From contig JAYMTA010000007.1 of NCBI GenBank assembly GCA_036897625.1, forward strand, positions 1-64,000: 64,000 nucleotides of DNA, given 5' to 3'. Origin of the DNA: Pelargonium cotyledonis (lineage: Eukaryota > Streptophyta > Magnoliopsida > Geraniales > Geraniaceae). Positions 52,050-62,796 of the stretch are shown here, piece after piece. Every line of letters begins with the position of its first letter. Position 1 is the first letter of the stretch. A model generated the notes under the pieces. That model saw only the letters and a list, made by a program, of their open reading frames with translations, did not search any database and was not told where the DNA came from. Made by a program: the position numbers and the translations under genes.

Positions 52050-53200
52050 TGAGGAAGAGGTTATAAAAGAAGTAAAAGAGGTATACAAACAAGTTATAAA
52101 AATGCTAGTTGAATTTCCGGTGAATTAAAGTCAAGCAAGTTTGAGTCAGTTATTGTTATTCCATCTAGTCTTTAGGTCTTTTGAAGGGAAGATTGCTTTT
52201 ACAAACTTTTACAAATTAGAAAGAATGTTTTTGCAGTATCCTTCTCTTTTCTAGTTGTAGGTATTGTTATAGGTCTTAGTGGGGGGATCTGAGAAGTTAA
52301 AGTTAAGGGTTCTCATGTTCCCTTTTCAGGTTTCCGGATAGAGAAATAGAAGGTAATAAACTTTCCGGGGTTTCCAGGGCCAGGGCTTTCTGAAGGTCCA
52401 CAATTTAAGTATAGGTTAAATGTGCTTAAGAGTATCTATATCTAAAAGGTTATTCTATTTCATCTGTATTTCTTTTCTTTAGAAAGTATTCTTTGAATTT
52501 AGTATTTGTTGAAAGTATTTACTAGAATTTTATTGAGATTTCTTTATCATTTGTAGGTCTTGTTAAGTAGGTCTGTTCAGCTAAAATAAGGGAGAATCCA
52601 TTTGGATTACAGTGTTCAAGGACTTTGAAGTATCAAGCTCAAGTGAGAGTCTTTTTAATTGATCTTTATTGAATTGATGTTACCGGGTATTTAGCTTTTT
52701 TTCTCTTTCATTAAATAGTAATTCGATTATCCTTATCTTTATCTATTAGTGTAGCTAGGTTGTCTGTCTCTGATTCTGGTATAAGAAAAGAGGAGTTTAG
52801 CATCTAGGAAAGAGAGTTTCTAGATTATCCTCTAAAGAATTAAGAAAGTAGTTAGAGTAGCTCTAGCTGGGTCTTTATTTAAAGATTGTAGGAAGTCAAG
52901 TTAAAGTTTTCTTGTGGAACTGGGTAATTTCCATTCAGGATAGTAATTCTAAAAGTTTAGAGGTAAATATTCTGTAAAGTGTCAGGTACTACAAGGACTA
53001 ATTTATATACACTTCGGGTTGCTTTAATATGTATTCATAGACTCTTTAGTTTAGTTATCTTGCTGGATTTATAGAATAGAGAAGTTCTTGAATCTTAGTC
53101 TTAGGAATAAAGTAGGGCTAAAGCTAATTTCTAGTGAAGTGTTTTTGAAAGCCAGCTTTTCCTGTTTATGGAGTAGGTGTCATTGTGTGTAAGGTTGACT
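52050..53200 (+). repeat. G+T-rich block, mirror of its left neighbour
   Basis: Sampled lines have 34-40 G+T per 60 bases, with G about twice C. The block is full of GTTAAAG, GTAGGT and GAAAGTATT words and lacks the GG..CC clusters seen elsewhere. It begins within about 20 bases of where the oppositely biased block ends. No open frame, tRNA or terminal repeat was found in it. Confidence 0.4.
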
Positions 53201-55864
53201 AAACTTAATACTATTCTTTAAAGCGTTAACCTCCTTCGGTAAACCTTTAGTAAGGCTAATGCTTTCTTCCTATATACTAAGGCTAACACCTCCTATAACT
53301 TCTATCTATTACAAGTAATACACTACTATTTATAGAATCCCTTCCTATCCTAGCTAGCGGAATACATTAGCAGTATTAGCTCCATTAGAACACGAGTCTC
53401 TCTATATTCTTCTCGAACTTCTACTTCGAATAAAAACGGGTATAGCTAGAAAGAGACGTCTGTCTAGCAGCAAAGACTAGTAGGGCTGGGCAGGCTCCAA
53501 CCAAAGGGGCTACCTAAAAGAATTTTAAAGCAGGTATTATGAAGAGTAAGTAAGAGATTTTCGGGGTTAGTCAGTCTTCCCTTATTTTTCCTAGGTTTTT
53601 AGTCTAGATAGGGATTCTTTTTAAGATTAAGATTCTGAAAGCAAGTTCACTCTAGAATTCTGAGAAGGTTATATCTAGATTAATATTACTAGAAAGAGAA
53701 AATTCTTTAATTCTTCGTTCCTATCGACTAGCTAGGTTCATCCAAGCAAATTAAAGCTAAGGAGTCCCCAAACAGTAGGCATTAATTAGTAAGAGATAAC
53801 CCCTGGGTTTATATAGTAGTACGCAGCTCCCTTTTGTATAACATAGAGCTTTTTTAATACTAAAATCTTAATATAAGGGAAGGGAATCCTAATAGGATAT
53901 CGGTCCTACAAGATAATATCTTTGGTATTTTACAGAAAGGTTTTAGGTAAAGTCCGGATATACAATATGAACCCAATTAAATTTAACTTCTTTAATACAA
54001 GCTAATAAATCAATGACGAGAGCTGACTTACTATACAGCAGGATCCTGGTACATACCGATAACCAGAAGTCTAGGAGTTTTGTTTTACAGAGAATCCATA
54101 TAGATTTGAGTAATTTAGCCGACTCTTTCTAGGGGCTCCTTTAATTGGCTTCGCGTAAAGTTAGTAAGGCATAACTGGATACTTTAGGAAGCCTGTATAA
54201 GCAATCTAGTTATTTATAGTTTTGAAGAGATACCTTAAAATTAGCGCTTCATACCAGTCTGAGAAAAAGAACCTGTCCTTTTCCCCAAGTAGGTATTAAA
54301 TGCATATAATATAATAGAGGAAGACCCCCTTTAGCTGGATTGAGGTAGTTTATCTTGTTTTAGAATTCAAATTACTCATAATGGTATTTCTCGAATATTT
54401 TGTTACTTTCCAAAGTTCGATAAACCAAGCATATTTTTTCTTTTTGATGGAACTCCTTTATATAGCATGCGGTTCATTAATCCCAAGAAACACTTGAATT
54501 GAAGCTTTTTAGTATGTATGCTATAGCAGCTCCTGAACTATGCAGTTTACTTTTTTGGAAATACCTGTTCTAGGGAATTACTTAGTCTAGGCTATTATCA
54601 GAGTTTTACGATGCATTAACTTTTGAGCGAACCTAGAGTATTCGTACTTATTCGGTTGCGAGATTCAGGGTTCTACATACATATTGACTTCGGTTTTGTA
54701 CCTAATTTCTTTTTTGAGAGTTCCCTTTTACAATCGTAAATATTAATAAAAAGAAAGACTTTTCCGGCATCCTTAAGGGAACCCCCGGCTGCTACTTAAA
54801 TATACATAGAAGAGCTCTTTGGAGTATTAATACTAATATAAATGGAGCATACCTTGAGCTAAGGACTAGCATACATATGAAAGGGAATTATGCTAACCAC
54901 TGAAACACGTTAGGAGTACTCTTAAGATAAATGTGGGAACTCTTTACCAGTATATAGAAGAACCGCTATACCTTTATAACAAAATACCAAAGAAAGCCCA
55001 TTAGGTATCGGGTACCCTTGCATGAGCACTCATCCCTAGAAAGTTCCAGAAGTCGATATACCTTTCGTATTAAAAATATTGTACTAAGCTGAGATAAGAG
55101 CTAGCCGCCAGATACCAAAAATATTTAATCAACAGAATCTTGCAAAAACTGTAATTCATTAAAAAGTTTACTCACTTCAACTATACGAATATATACATAC
55201 ATGCTTAGTATTAGTTTAGATTATTCGGTATTAGTACAAAAACCTGTGAAATGAGGAATCTTGCCTGCCATATTAGGTACACAAATGGTTTACAACTGGT
55301 ATTCTAGACGAGGAGGCACTCCCCTGAAATTCTAAGGACTGTTTATCCTAGTCGAAACAGTACCCAAGAGCCGCTTTTTAGTTTAATCATTAACATTACT
55401 ATTTTGACAGCCTTGTTAGTTTATTAGAGAGTTCCTTTCATATGTTAAATTTTACTACAACATTCTTATTAGCTATGACTTAAAACACACTTTTGAATGG
55501 ATAACTTATCTTCTCTTCTGCACACCCAAACAGCTATAGCGGAGTTGCCAGTCGCTAGCCGGTAAGAGATAAGTATATAAAATATAATAGATAGAGGTTG
55601 TGTACCCTTTACAGACCTTTCAAAAATAGACAAAGCCAATCACTTAAATAAAGAATTAAAAGAACTCTACTCTTAAAAGAAATCAAAGTTGTTAGGAAAC
55701 TATCTACTTCTTACTTCATTCTGTAACGCAGGTAAAGCAACCTCCACATGAAAACCCAAACGGAGATTCAAAACCCGAAGTCCAGCTTATAACATTTGAA
55801 TTTGTTCTAGAAATTAACCCTACCACAAGCGGGTTCTCTTTCTTTGAAATGCATTAAGGTAACC
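53201..55864. other. Gene-free stretch
   Basis: No frame of 60 codons. At 53220-53480 the minus strand is purine-rich with AGTA/TAGC words, resembling the patches near 7.8, 12.8 and 13.7 kb in opposite orientation. GGATCC is at 54041. Nothing else was seen. Confidence 0.5.
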
Positions 55865-57179
55865 TTATAAAAAAAAGTAAGCGTTTTGTTTTACCCAGCT
55901 TTGTCTAACAATTTTTGAATTTACATTATACTTACAAAGAATCCCCGCACTAACTAGGATAGCTTGATAGAGCTGCGTCGGCCCTGGATCTCCTGGTGAA
56001 AATGAGAATTTTATGCCACGGATTCTGATCTTTGAATTCCTATTATTTAAGGCTTTCAATTGCATTTTTTCTCTTGACTTTTATCCTAGATAGAGAAGGA
56101 TTAAATTACAAACAAGAAATGCTAGCATAGAACTCCTTATGTAAAGGAGCTTGAGGGGAACTGAACTCACTGAGAAAAATGTATCCTTGATTAGAATTAT
56201 GTAGAAAGGTATTAAAATCTTAGTTTCTTTTGAAAGAGAATATCCTGAGCGAATTCTTAGACTTTTTCCGAGTAAAAATCCTTGTTTAAAACGCATAAGC
56301 CTGCTTAGTTACAGGGCACTCATATAGGCGATTCCTTTGAATTTCTTAGACAGTCATTATTTATTAAGGATAGAAAATCAAGGGATTTGGATCGGGTTAG
56401 ATTGCTTATTTTATATAGCATATCAGTAACCTATTAACTCGGTATAAAAAAGGTTCACTCTGCCATTTCATTATACTCACGAGCTGCTCTCTTGCTTGTG
56501 AATCGGTAAATAAAAGACTTAACTACTATACTAAGTCGGCAAGTGATAAAGAACTCCTTGAGAAGGCTCGCTTTTTATCAAAAGGAAACTCGGGCAGGTT
56601 CAACTCGGAGAGCGAGGTGGGAGTTTTAAAAAGCGAGGTTTGCAAGTTCTAACATAAAGGGTCTAAATAGGGACACTCTCACTATGAAAAAAATTCTTAT
56701 AGTTAGTCCAAGAAAGAAGGCTTCATTCATCACCAAGAATGTCACATTTACTAATTTTGAGCATTTTTTAGCCCTTAGATAACCCTTTTTAAAATACCTT
56801 AAAGAAACCAAAAAGCTAAAAGAGTATCGAAAAAATTTTCTTCCATTATAATAGAAGCTAGCTCCCGTATTATGCCTATCTATAGAATATTCGGTATATG
56901 CATGATTGTAAACCACATCTTTAACGATTAAAGGCATGAATTCCAAAATGGAAATGTTCTAAGTAATCCTATACTAGCTATCCTTGCGAGTAAATGAGGT
57001 ATGTAATCCATAGCCAGATATAAGACTTCCGGTAATTCTAATGCTATGAATCGATAAACTCCGTAGGTAACTGAGATTGCTTGGAGTGAGAAATCCTTTT
57101 CTGCGCGGAAAAAACTAGCAACAACAAACGATACTGAAGACAGAGAGACGAGCATTGACTTAGTAACCCTCGGTTGCAA
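55865..57179 (-). other. Run of four short minus-strand frames, unassigned
   Basis: Frames of 66 (55865-56065), 71 (56081-56296), 106 (56626-56946) and 83 codons (56928-57179) follow one another on the minus strand. The last two overlap by 19 bases in different frames. The 83- and 106-codon products have hydrophobic and basic stretches, but I see no motif that names a family. A single broken host gene is conceivable. A local shortage of A on the minus strand, which removes stops, is an equally good explanation. Confidence 0.15.
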
Positions 57180-59319
57180 CCCTTATTTCTATAAATTTGT
57201 GTTAAACGGAGTTCTTTAATATCAGGAGTTGGGGTGGGTAGACTATTAAATTTTGGAGTATTTACAAAACTAAAGGGGAATCTATCCTCAATTGTTATCC
57301 GCTCTTGCAGCAGGGATCTAATACAAAATGGCTAAAGTACAGTCCTCCAAAATCTGAATGCAATTACCTTGATGGAGCCCTGCTTCACGGGGGTTACCCG
57401 CTGTAAATACTTTTAAAAGTAAGGTAATAAGTGAGTCTAGTAGCACACAAAATTTAATAAATAAGTATTTAGTGACACTTCCCTAATACGGTTTATTTAT
57501 TGACGAATACCTATTAAATTAAAACCCCTAAAGGCGTTCTTTCCCGAAATACCCGGTTGCTGGAAAGCGGATAAAATGAGTTTAGGAAAGACAAGTCTTT
57601 CTGAGACTAAGAAATAGAGAGTACACTACTTAAAAACCTAAAAGGAGCACCCTGATCAAATTTGTTAGACTATAGCTGCCAGCACTTGAATCCACGAGAT
57701 TTGTCTTAAAACGAACCTGTTCTACCACTGAAAATTATAAACAGAAGTCTTCGGTATAGGAGCGTATACCTTACTTAATAGACCTAAGAGGCTAGGATGT
57801 ATTTGAAGAGATTTCATTTCATTCTATTTAGATTTTTTCTCTGGTAATATACTATTAATTATTGCTACTTCCTTGCGGCAATCTCCATTGAAAACTCTGC
57901 TTTTGCAAAAAGCGAGAGGGGCTTATATTAGGAGGGATACCCCTTACCTTGAAGTCATGACATAACTGTCACTTTTTAGCATAGTAACTAACTAGCAGAA
58001 ATCTTAATTAGTAATGATAGAGCTATTAATACTATATCTCCAGCAGGATTAGATGCCCTTACGCCCTAATTACCGAAAAGGATAACAAAAAGTTAACTAA
58101 GTATAACCCAAATAAAGTAAACTATTCAGGAAGCTACTAAGCGTATAAATGCAATATACTGATAATGAATACTTATAAAGGGGGTACTCTAGTATTGAGT
58201 CTCCTATTTCTTTTCTTAAAATATTAAGAGTGAAATAATATGTCTAATTACTTAGATAGATAAGTTGTTGTTAAAACTGGAATTAAAAAGAGGTTAGTAC
58301 TGTCTACCCAAAACTTACTCAGTTTACTCAAATTCTATGCTTTTTATGCTTTCCTGAAGAAGAAGCCTTATCCTTTTTTAAGAATAAACCTGAGGAGCTC
58401 TCATACCTATACCCCTATACTTTCTTTAGTCTTTACCGAGAATAGCTTTGGATCTCTAAAGGTCGCTCTTACTATCCGGAATTAGAAACCTAGAACATGA
58501 GACTCTTTATTAAGTGTAAATGTAATAAATAATACGAGTCTCTATCTTTCTTATATTGAGTCCCCTTAAAATTAACTTGTTGTGCACGCTTTTAAGCAGT
58601 TCCTAAAGAATAGCTTTAATCCTTAGTACCTAAAAAGTAGGGTCTTACAAGTCTCTGGAAATGTATATATATAAGATATTAGGAAAAACTACCAGCGAAA
58701 ATAATACAACAGCATATATGCCTCGCAATTTCTGAATAGAGACAAGGAAATTTATAGGTAAGATGGGTATAAATACCAAGGCCAAGGATTCTCTTATAGG
58801 TTTCCCTAGCAACTACTATATACAGCGCAAACCCTGATACAGAGTAGCAATAACACCTGAGGAGGGGACTTTTAGTAAACGGAAAGGACCGTAAGAGCTT
58901 TATTTATAGTGTCTGGGACTGGTCTTTCAACAGGGTTCCGAAGGGGTAATTAAGTACTATTCTAAACTGGATCTCGAGTAAAAAGGCATTGAGGAAGCCC
59001 GGTGGAGGCTAAAACTAGGGGTAAAAGATACTAAAGACTATTCTAAATTAGGCGCAGTGTTTATGAGAAGTTCGTTTCATTGTGTAACTAGCGAAGGGAC
59101 TCAATTATAAAACTAAAAAAGAATATCTATAGGCAGGCTGCCCGGGTCCTTGGGACATAGCGGGGTGCTAGAAAAAGAGGAGCCACCTTATACAAAAAAG
59201 AGTTATGTAGGGCGTAAAGTTAGCTGCTACCACTTTCTTGTACGTCGATTATTCATATGAACAGCTTAATCTTTATTTCTTAAATAATACAGAAGACTAG
59301 TTTCTCAAATAAGAAAAGG
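57180..59319. other. Mostly gene-free stretch
   Basis: No frame of 60 codons. One tRNA-like remnant on the minus strand is listed separately (57676-57740). A 13-base resemblance to a conserved 16S rRNA segment at about 58047 was rejected. No over-represented palindrome or repeat stands out. Confidence 0.5.
57676..57740 (-). pseudogene. tRNA-like sequence with enlarged anticodon loop
   Basis: Minus strand: TTTCAGTGGTAGAACA (D arm), then AGGTT and AATCT, which pair as a 5-bp anticodon stem with one wobble around a 12-base loop, then CGTGGATTCAAGTGCTGGCA as T arm and acceptor 3' end. Order and spacing are tRNA-like. The oversized loop and the absence of a matching 5' acceptor argue that it is a decayed copy. 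Identity is unknown. Confidence 0.4.
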
Positions 59320-59414
59320 AGAACTTCTAATCACTTAGATACATATTACAATTACAATAAGATCTACTCCATACTTATATAAAAAGAATTGAGTTATTAT
59401 AACTATGAATAAAA
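59320..59414 (+). repeat. Leader of duplicated tRNA-Lys-like module, copy 2
   Basis: It contains the same 21-base block as 805-825 (here 59321-59341), then a shared AGATCTACT patch. It runs 94 bases to the tRNA-like start, against 91 in copy 1. Between these anchors the copies differ strongly, so the anchors are either conserved by function or chance survivors of an old duplication. Confidence 0.7.
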
Positions 59415-59483
59415 GCTTAGATAGCTCAGGTAGAGCACCGGTTAAACCAGCATATGGCAAGGGTTCAAGTCGAAGAGTAGGTA
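59415..59483 (+). pseudogene. tRNA-Lys-like sequence, degenerate (copy 2)
   Basis: It shares GCTTAGATAGCTCAG with copy 1 (896-910). It has lost TTG from the D loop, and has GTAGAGCACCGG and a GGGTTCAAGT T-arm half (about 59461-59470) that is better kept than in copy 1. The anticodon region (TTAAACCAGC) is altered and the acceptor strands do not pair. Neither copy looks functional alone; they have decayed in different places from a common ancestor. Confidence 0.45.
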
Positions 59484-59650
59484 GAGACTGCCTTCCTAAA
59501 ATCGAGAGATTTTACTTTGAAGAAAGGATCCTGCCAAAAAATATATAACCCGAATCAAAATCAATCGAAGGCTAATAAAATAAGCTAGCTAGTTCTAATT
59601 TTATCTAAAAGAATAAGGAAGTACTAACAGGAGGAATATACTTAATATTA

Positions 59651-59710
59651 TATTTAGAATATGCTACTATACTTATATCATATTTAGAATATGCTACTAT
59701 ACTTATATCA
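59651..59710 (+). repeat. Perfect 30-bp tandem duplication
   Basis: A 30-base unit beginning TATTTAGAATATGC and ending ACTTATATCA occurs twice with no differences (59651-59680 and 59681-59710). The bases before it (ATACTTAATATTA) resemble the unit's end, and the bases after restart with TAT, so an older third partial copy is possible. Identity of the copies implies a recent slip or duplication in otherwise old-looking DNA. Confidence 0.95.
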
Positions 59711-59957
59711 TATAAAGTATTCAGATTCATCATAGGAATCCAGAGCTAAATTACACAAAAAGAAAGGTTAAAGTTCTGCAACTTCTACTTTTCAAGGGAA
59801 GTCCTCTTTATTATAAGATATTGAACTCTACACCCAATCTGTAGATCTCATCAGTTTGTAAACTAAAATTTGTGTCAGTCAGAGTTCTTTTCTTTTTTGT
59901 TTATTTGATTCATAAGTTTCAGAAATTTTGGGTTTCCGCAGTATAAAGAATATATTT

Positions 59958-60035
59958 TGTAGGATTGGAACCTGCAATTTACCATAAAAAAAGGAGTAAT
60001 CATACTTATTAAGTGTACCCACTTAAGATCCGAGA
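59958..60035 (-). pseudogene. tRNA-like 3' half
   Basis: Minus strand TTGCAGGTTCCAATCCTACAA is a good T arm (stem pairs except one position). GTGGGTACACTT about 50 bases upstream could be a D arm. The middle is A/T-rich with a run of seven T and shows no anticodon stem. The spacing is slightly long for a normal tRNA, so either a long variable arm or simple decay is possible. Confidence 0.3.
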
Positions 60036-62569
60036 CTGCCCTTCAGCTTTTTAGCTCTCAAGAATTCCAGTGATAAGTCACAGGACTCCCCATCCCGAGA
60101 TATAATCGTTACTGAAGCTTCTTATTCCGGTACTAATTTGCGTTTTACAGAAACTCTTGAGCAGGCTCCGGGTAATAAGTTGGTTTTACCTTATCCAGGA
60201 GAAGAATTAACTTATTAAATAAAAAGGGTTTCGAAATTACAACTCTCGTCAATCAATACCTTACTTAACCTATAATTTCTCTTTTCCTTGACTTTAGGAG
60301 AGATAATAAGGCGGCTGGCTAAACAACGGGGAGACCCATATAACGACAAGCAGCTGCTTCTTATTTTGGTAGTATCCTAATAGAGTTCTCTACAGGGTTC
60401 ACTTGAGTGGCGGAAAGAAAAAAGGGTAACTCTCTTCTAACACTGCGGGTGTGCAAGCAATTTTATAAGAATTCCTCTGATCTAATTATGGTTTAGCAAC
60501 AGCTGCTAAAAAAGGGGGTATCTGTACTCATTATTTTATTTTAGTACTCTTTAGATTAGGAAATCTAAAAATAACAAACAATCGATGTCATATTATTACG
60601 CTTGGCAAAAGTTAGGACTTTTAATCATACCCTTTGGGAACATAACATCTAAATTCCAAATGTCAAACTATAGGTGTCCCAAGGTACTTGATCCAGTATT
60701 GGGCTTCCTTCCTAAAAAGTCACAATGGCGATCTAGTTTAATATAAATAAACCATAAAAGGCGGACAATGCAGCAAAATGCCAAGCAAAAACGACGAAGA
60801 TTCAGTTATTTCAGGTTTAGAGATTCAAAAGAAATTCCTTAATATCGTCTTTGTCGAAGGTTTTGAAATAAAAGATTCGGTATATGTTGAACTGGCTTTT
60901 TACAAAATTAACGAGATTTAGGATAAGATATTCATAATGTACAGGTACTCCCTTCTTATGCTTAAAAGAAAGATTGGACCTGACAAGGGTCGGAGATCTG
61001 GGACATGGCGGAAAGGGGCATGGACTAAGACAGTTCCTATATATAAAGCCTTCTAAATTTCCTACAACTGGAGCTCTTAATTTTTAAAATTTTTATGAAA
61101 TTAGAGTGGAGACTCATATTTGCTAGTCGCAGTGTAGAGTGACCACCCTTTTTCACACCTACCCCTATACTCTATACAAAAATGTAACAATTGAGCTTCC
61201 AAGGAATCCTTTTTATTTCCTGCTCCTATTATTATATTAAAAAAGTAAGAACACACTCTTTTTCATTAACTAATTTATATCTTCTAACTTAAAAGGAAAG
61301 GGTGGTAGTCTCTCGATAGTGTAGGCCGGGCTTTGAGAAATAGAAGGGTATCCTCTTTGCTCGCGTAGCATTTACTTATTTTCAGGAAGCACCTAGATAT
61401 CAGCGTATGCGGCTTTTAACACAGGGATATCTCTAAAAAAGACTAAAGAATCGTTAACAGGAACCTAGTATTAAACTTTGAAATAACACTGGCTTCGAAG
61501 TTTATTGTTGAGTTCAAATATTTTTTTAGTATAGTTATAGGATATAGGACACCCCTATTATTAGCTGCTGCTTCTTATAGTATTGACTACTTCATACCGA
61601 TCCCTTTCTTTATTCAGGCATCGAGGCCATCTATCTTTTTCATTGTCTTTTATTTGAAATAGTTTAAGTATTTTTCTTTCTCTGGATTCCATGTATTATA
61701 CTCTATCTAAAGCGGTCTTTCTAGGAATAAAGAATAATATTTTGATCCTCAAATTCACAACTCTATTTGTATGGATTCTGTGTCTACCACTACTGAAATG
61801 CCTTTTTTAAACCTCGACAGAAAGAGTTGGATGACGGCTCTTAACTCAAAAGTGTTGGCTATTGTTTTAGGGAAGTAAATCAAATGCCTTAATTTCTTTT
61901 ATTGCATTTTTGAAACTAATTCCTAAAATAAGCGGATAATCTTAGGGTCTAAGTAATATTTAATTTACATTAAGTCAAAATTGAACAAAATAAACAGAAG
62001 TAAGAGGAAGTTTTTTTTTACTCTTTACTGAAGAAGCGGGACCCTATTACAGTACCAAGACTCTTTTGTTCTTTAATCTCAGTATCCCTCTTCGAAAAAA
62101 GGAATCTAATTGTAAATCTAAAAGGAAAACTGGTTTAAACGAGGTCTCTACTAAGTAAGGAAAAGGACATAAATGAAATTCTCCTTTTTATGAGCTATCT
62201 CCTATACTCTGGGGTTCTCATCTCAGATCTGGATTACTTCTCTACACCTTCCGAAGTAGGATAAAAAGCACCTTATTTATATGTGCTTTACTTTTAATTG
62301 AAGACAACACTCTACGCTTATTAACGAGCAGCTGGGTTTTTCTAAATTGAACAAGAGCTTAAATAAAAAGAGAAAGATATTTTAGTTTTAGATTGTCGAT
62401 GGATAAAAATCCTTGGAATTACCCAAGTCCTAAACCAAGTAAAGACAATTCCTTTTGTGGATAATATAACAGAAAGCGGGTTTTGCGGAATTACTTGTAT
62501 ATGAGATCCGGATCCAGTTACACAGAGTTCGGACAAGTTTAACTCATAGAAGTATACAGCATCAAATAG

Positions 62570-62600
62570 CGTTAGCAGGTTCGATTCCTTCCACAAAATA
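62570..62600 (+). pseudogene. tRNA T-arm fragment
   Basis: AGCAGGTTCGATTCCTTCC has the conserved TTCGATT loop and four of five stem pairs. No anticodon stem or D arm is seen in the 60 bases before it, so it is a 3' fragment at most. Confidence 0.3.
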
Positions 62601-62733
62601 GAAAATGCGTAGGTTCTTATTAATAAACTAATACGGGACTTCTAAATATTTGCAATATAAAGCCCCTTTATTTTAGTCTATTCTCTGTTTTCTATAAATA
62701 TATAGATATACATAGATGTAGGTTGTTCTGAAA

Positions 62734-62796
62734 CTAACTATCTCTTAAGATTTTAATCTCAAAGGCTTAGTACTCTAAATCTTAAGAGATAGTTAG
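62734..62796. repeat. Perfect 20-bp inverted repeat (hairpin)
   Basis: 62734-62753 is exactly complementary to 62777-62796. Both arms contain the palindrome CTTAAG inside ATCTCTTAAGAT-like sequence. They would form a 20-bp stem with a 23-base loop (62754-62776). Chance formation at this composition is on the order of one in 50,000 for the window. There is no T run after it, so it is not a standard bacterial-type terminator. It could be an organelle RNA-end stabiliser or the remnant of an inverted duplication. Confidence 0.9.

Larger units (their letters stand above)
59711..62733. other. Mostly gene-free stretch
   Basis: An 84-codon minus frame (62342-62596) overlaps a plus-strand tRNA T-arm fragment and is unrecognised. 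GGATCC is at 62510. Apart from the tRNA-like remnants listed separately, nothing was recognised. Confidence 0.5.

Noticed and set aside
58042-58070. GGATTAGATGCCCTTACGCCC resembles the conserved 16S rRNA segment GGATTAGATACCCTGG
   Set aside because: The match is 13-14 bases. The flanks do not fit the rRNA on either side without a gap, and no other SSU rRNA signature was found in the window. Chance is sufficient.
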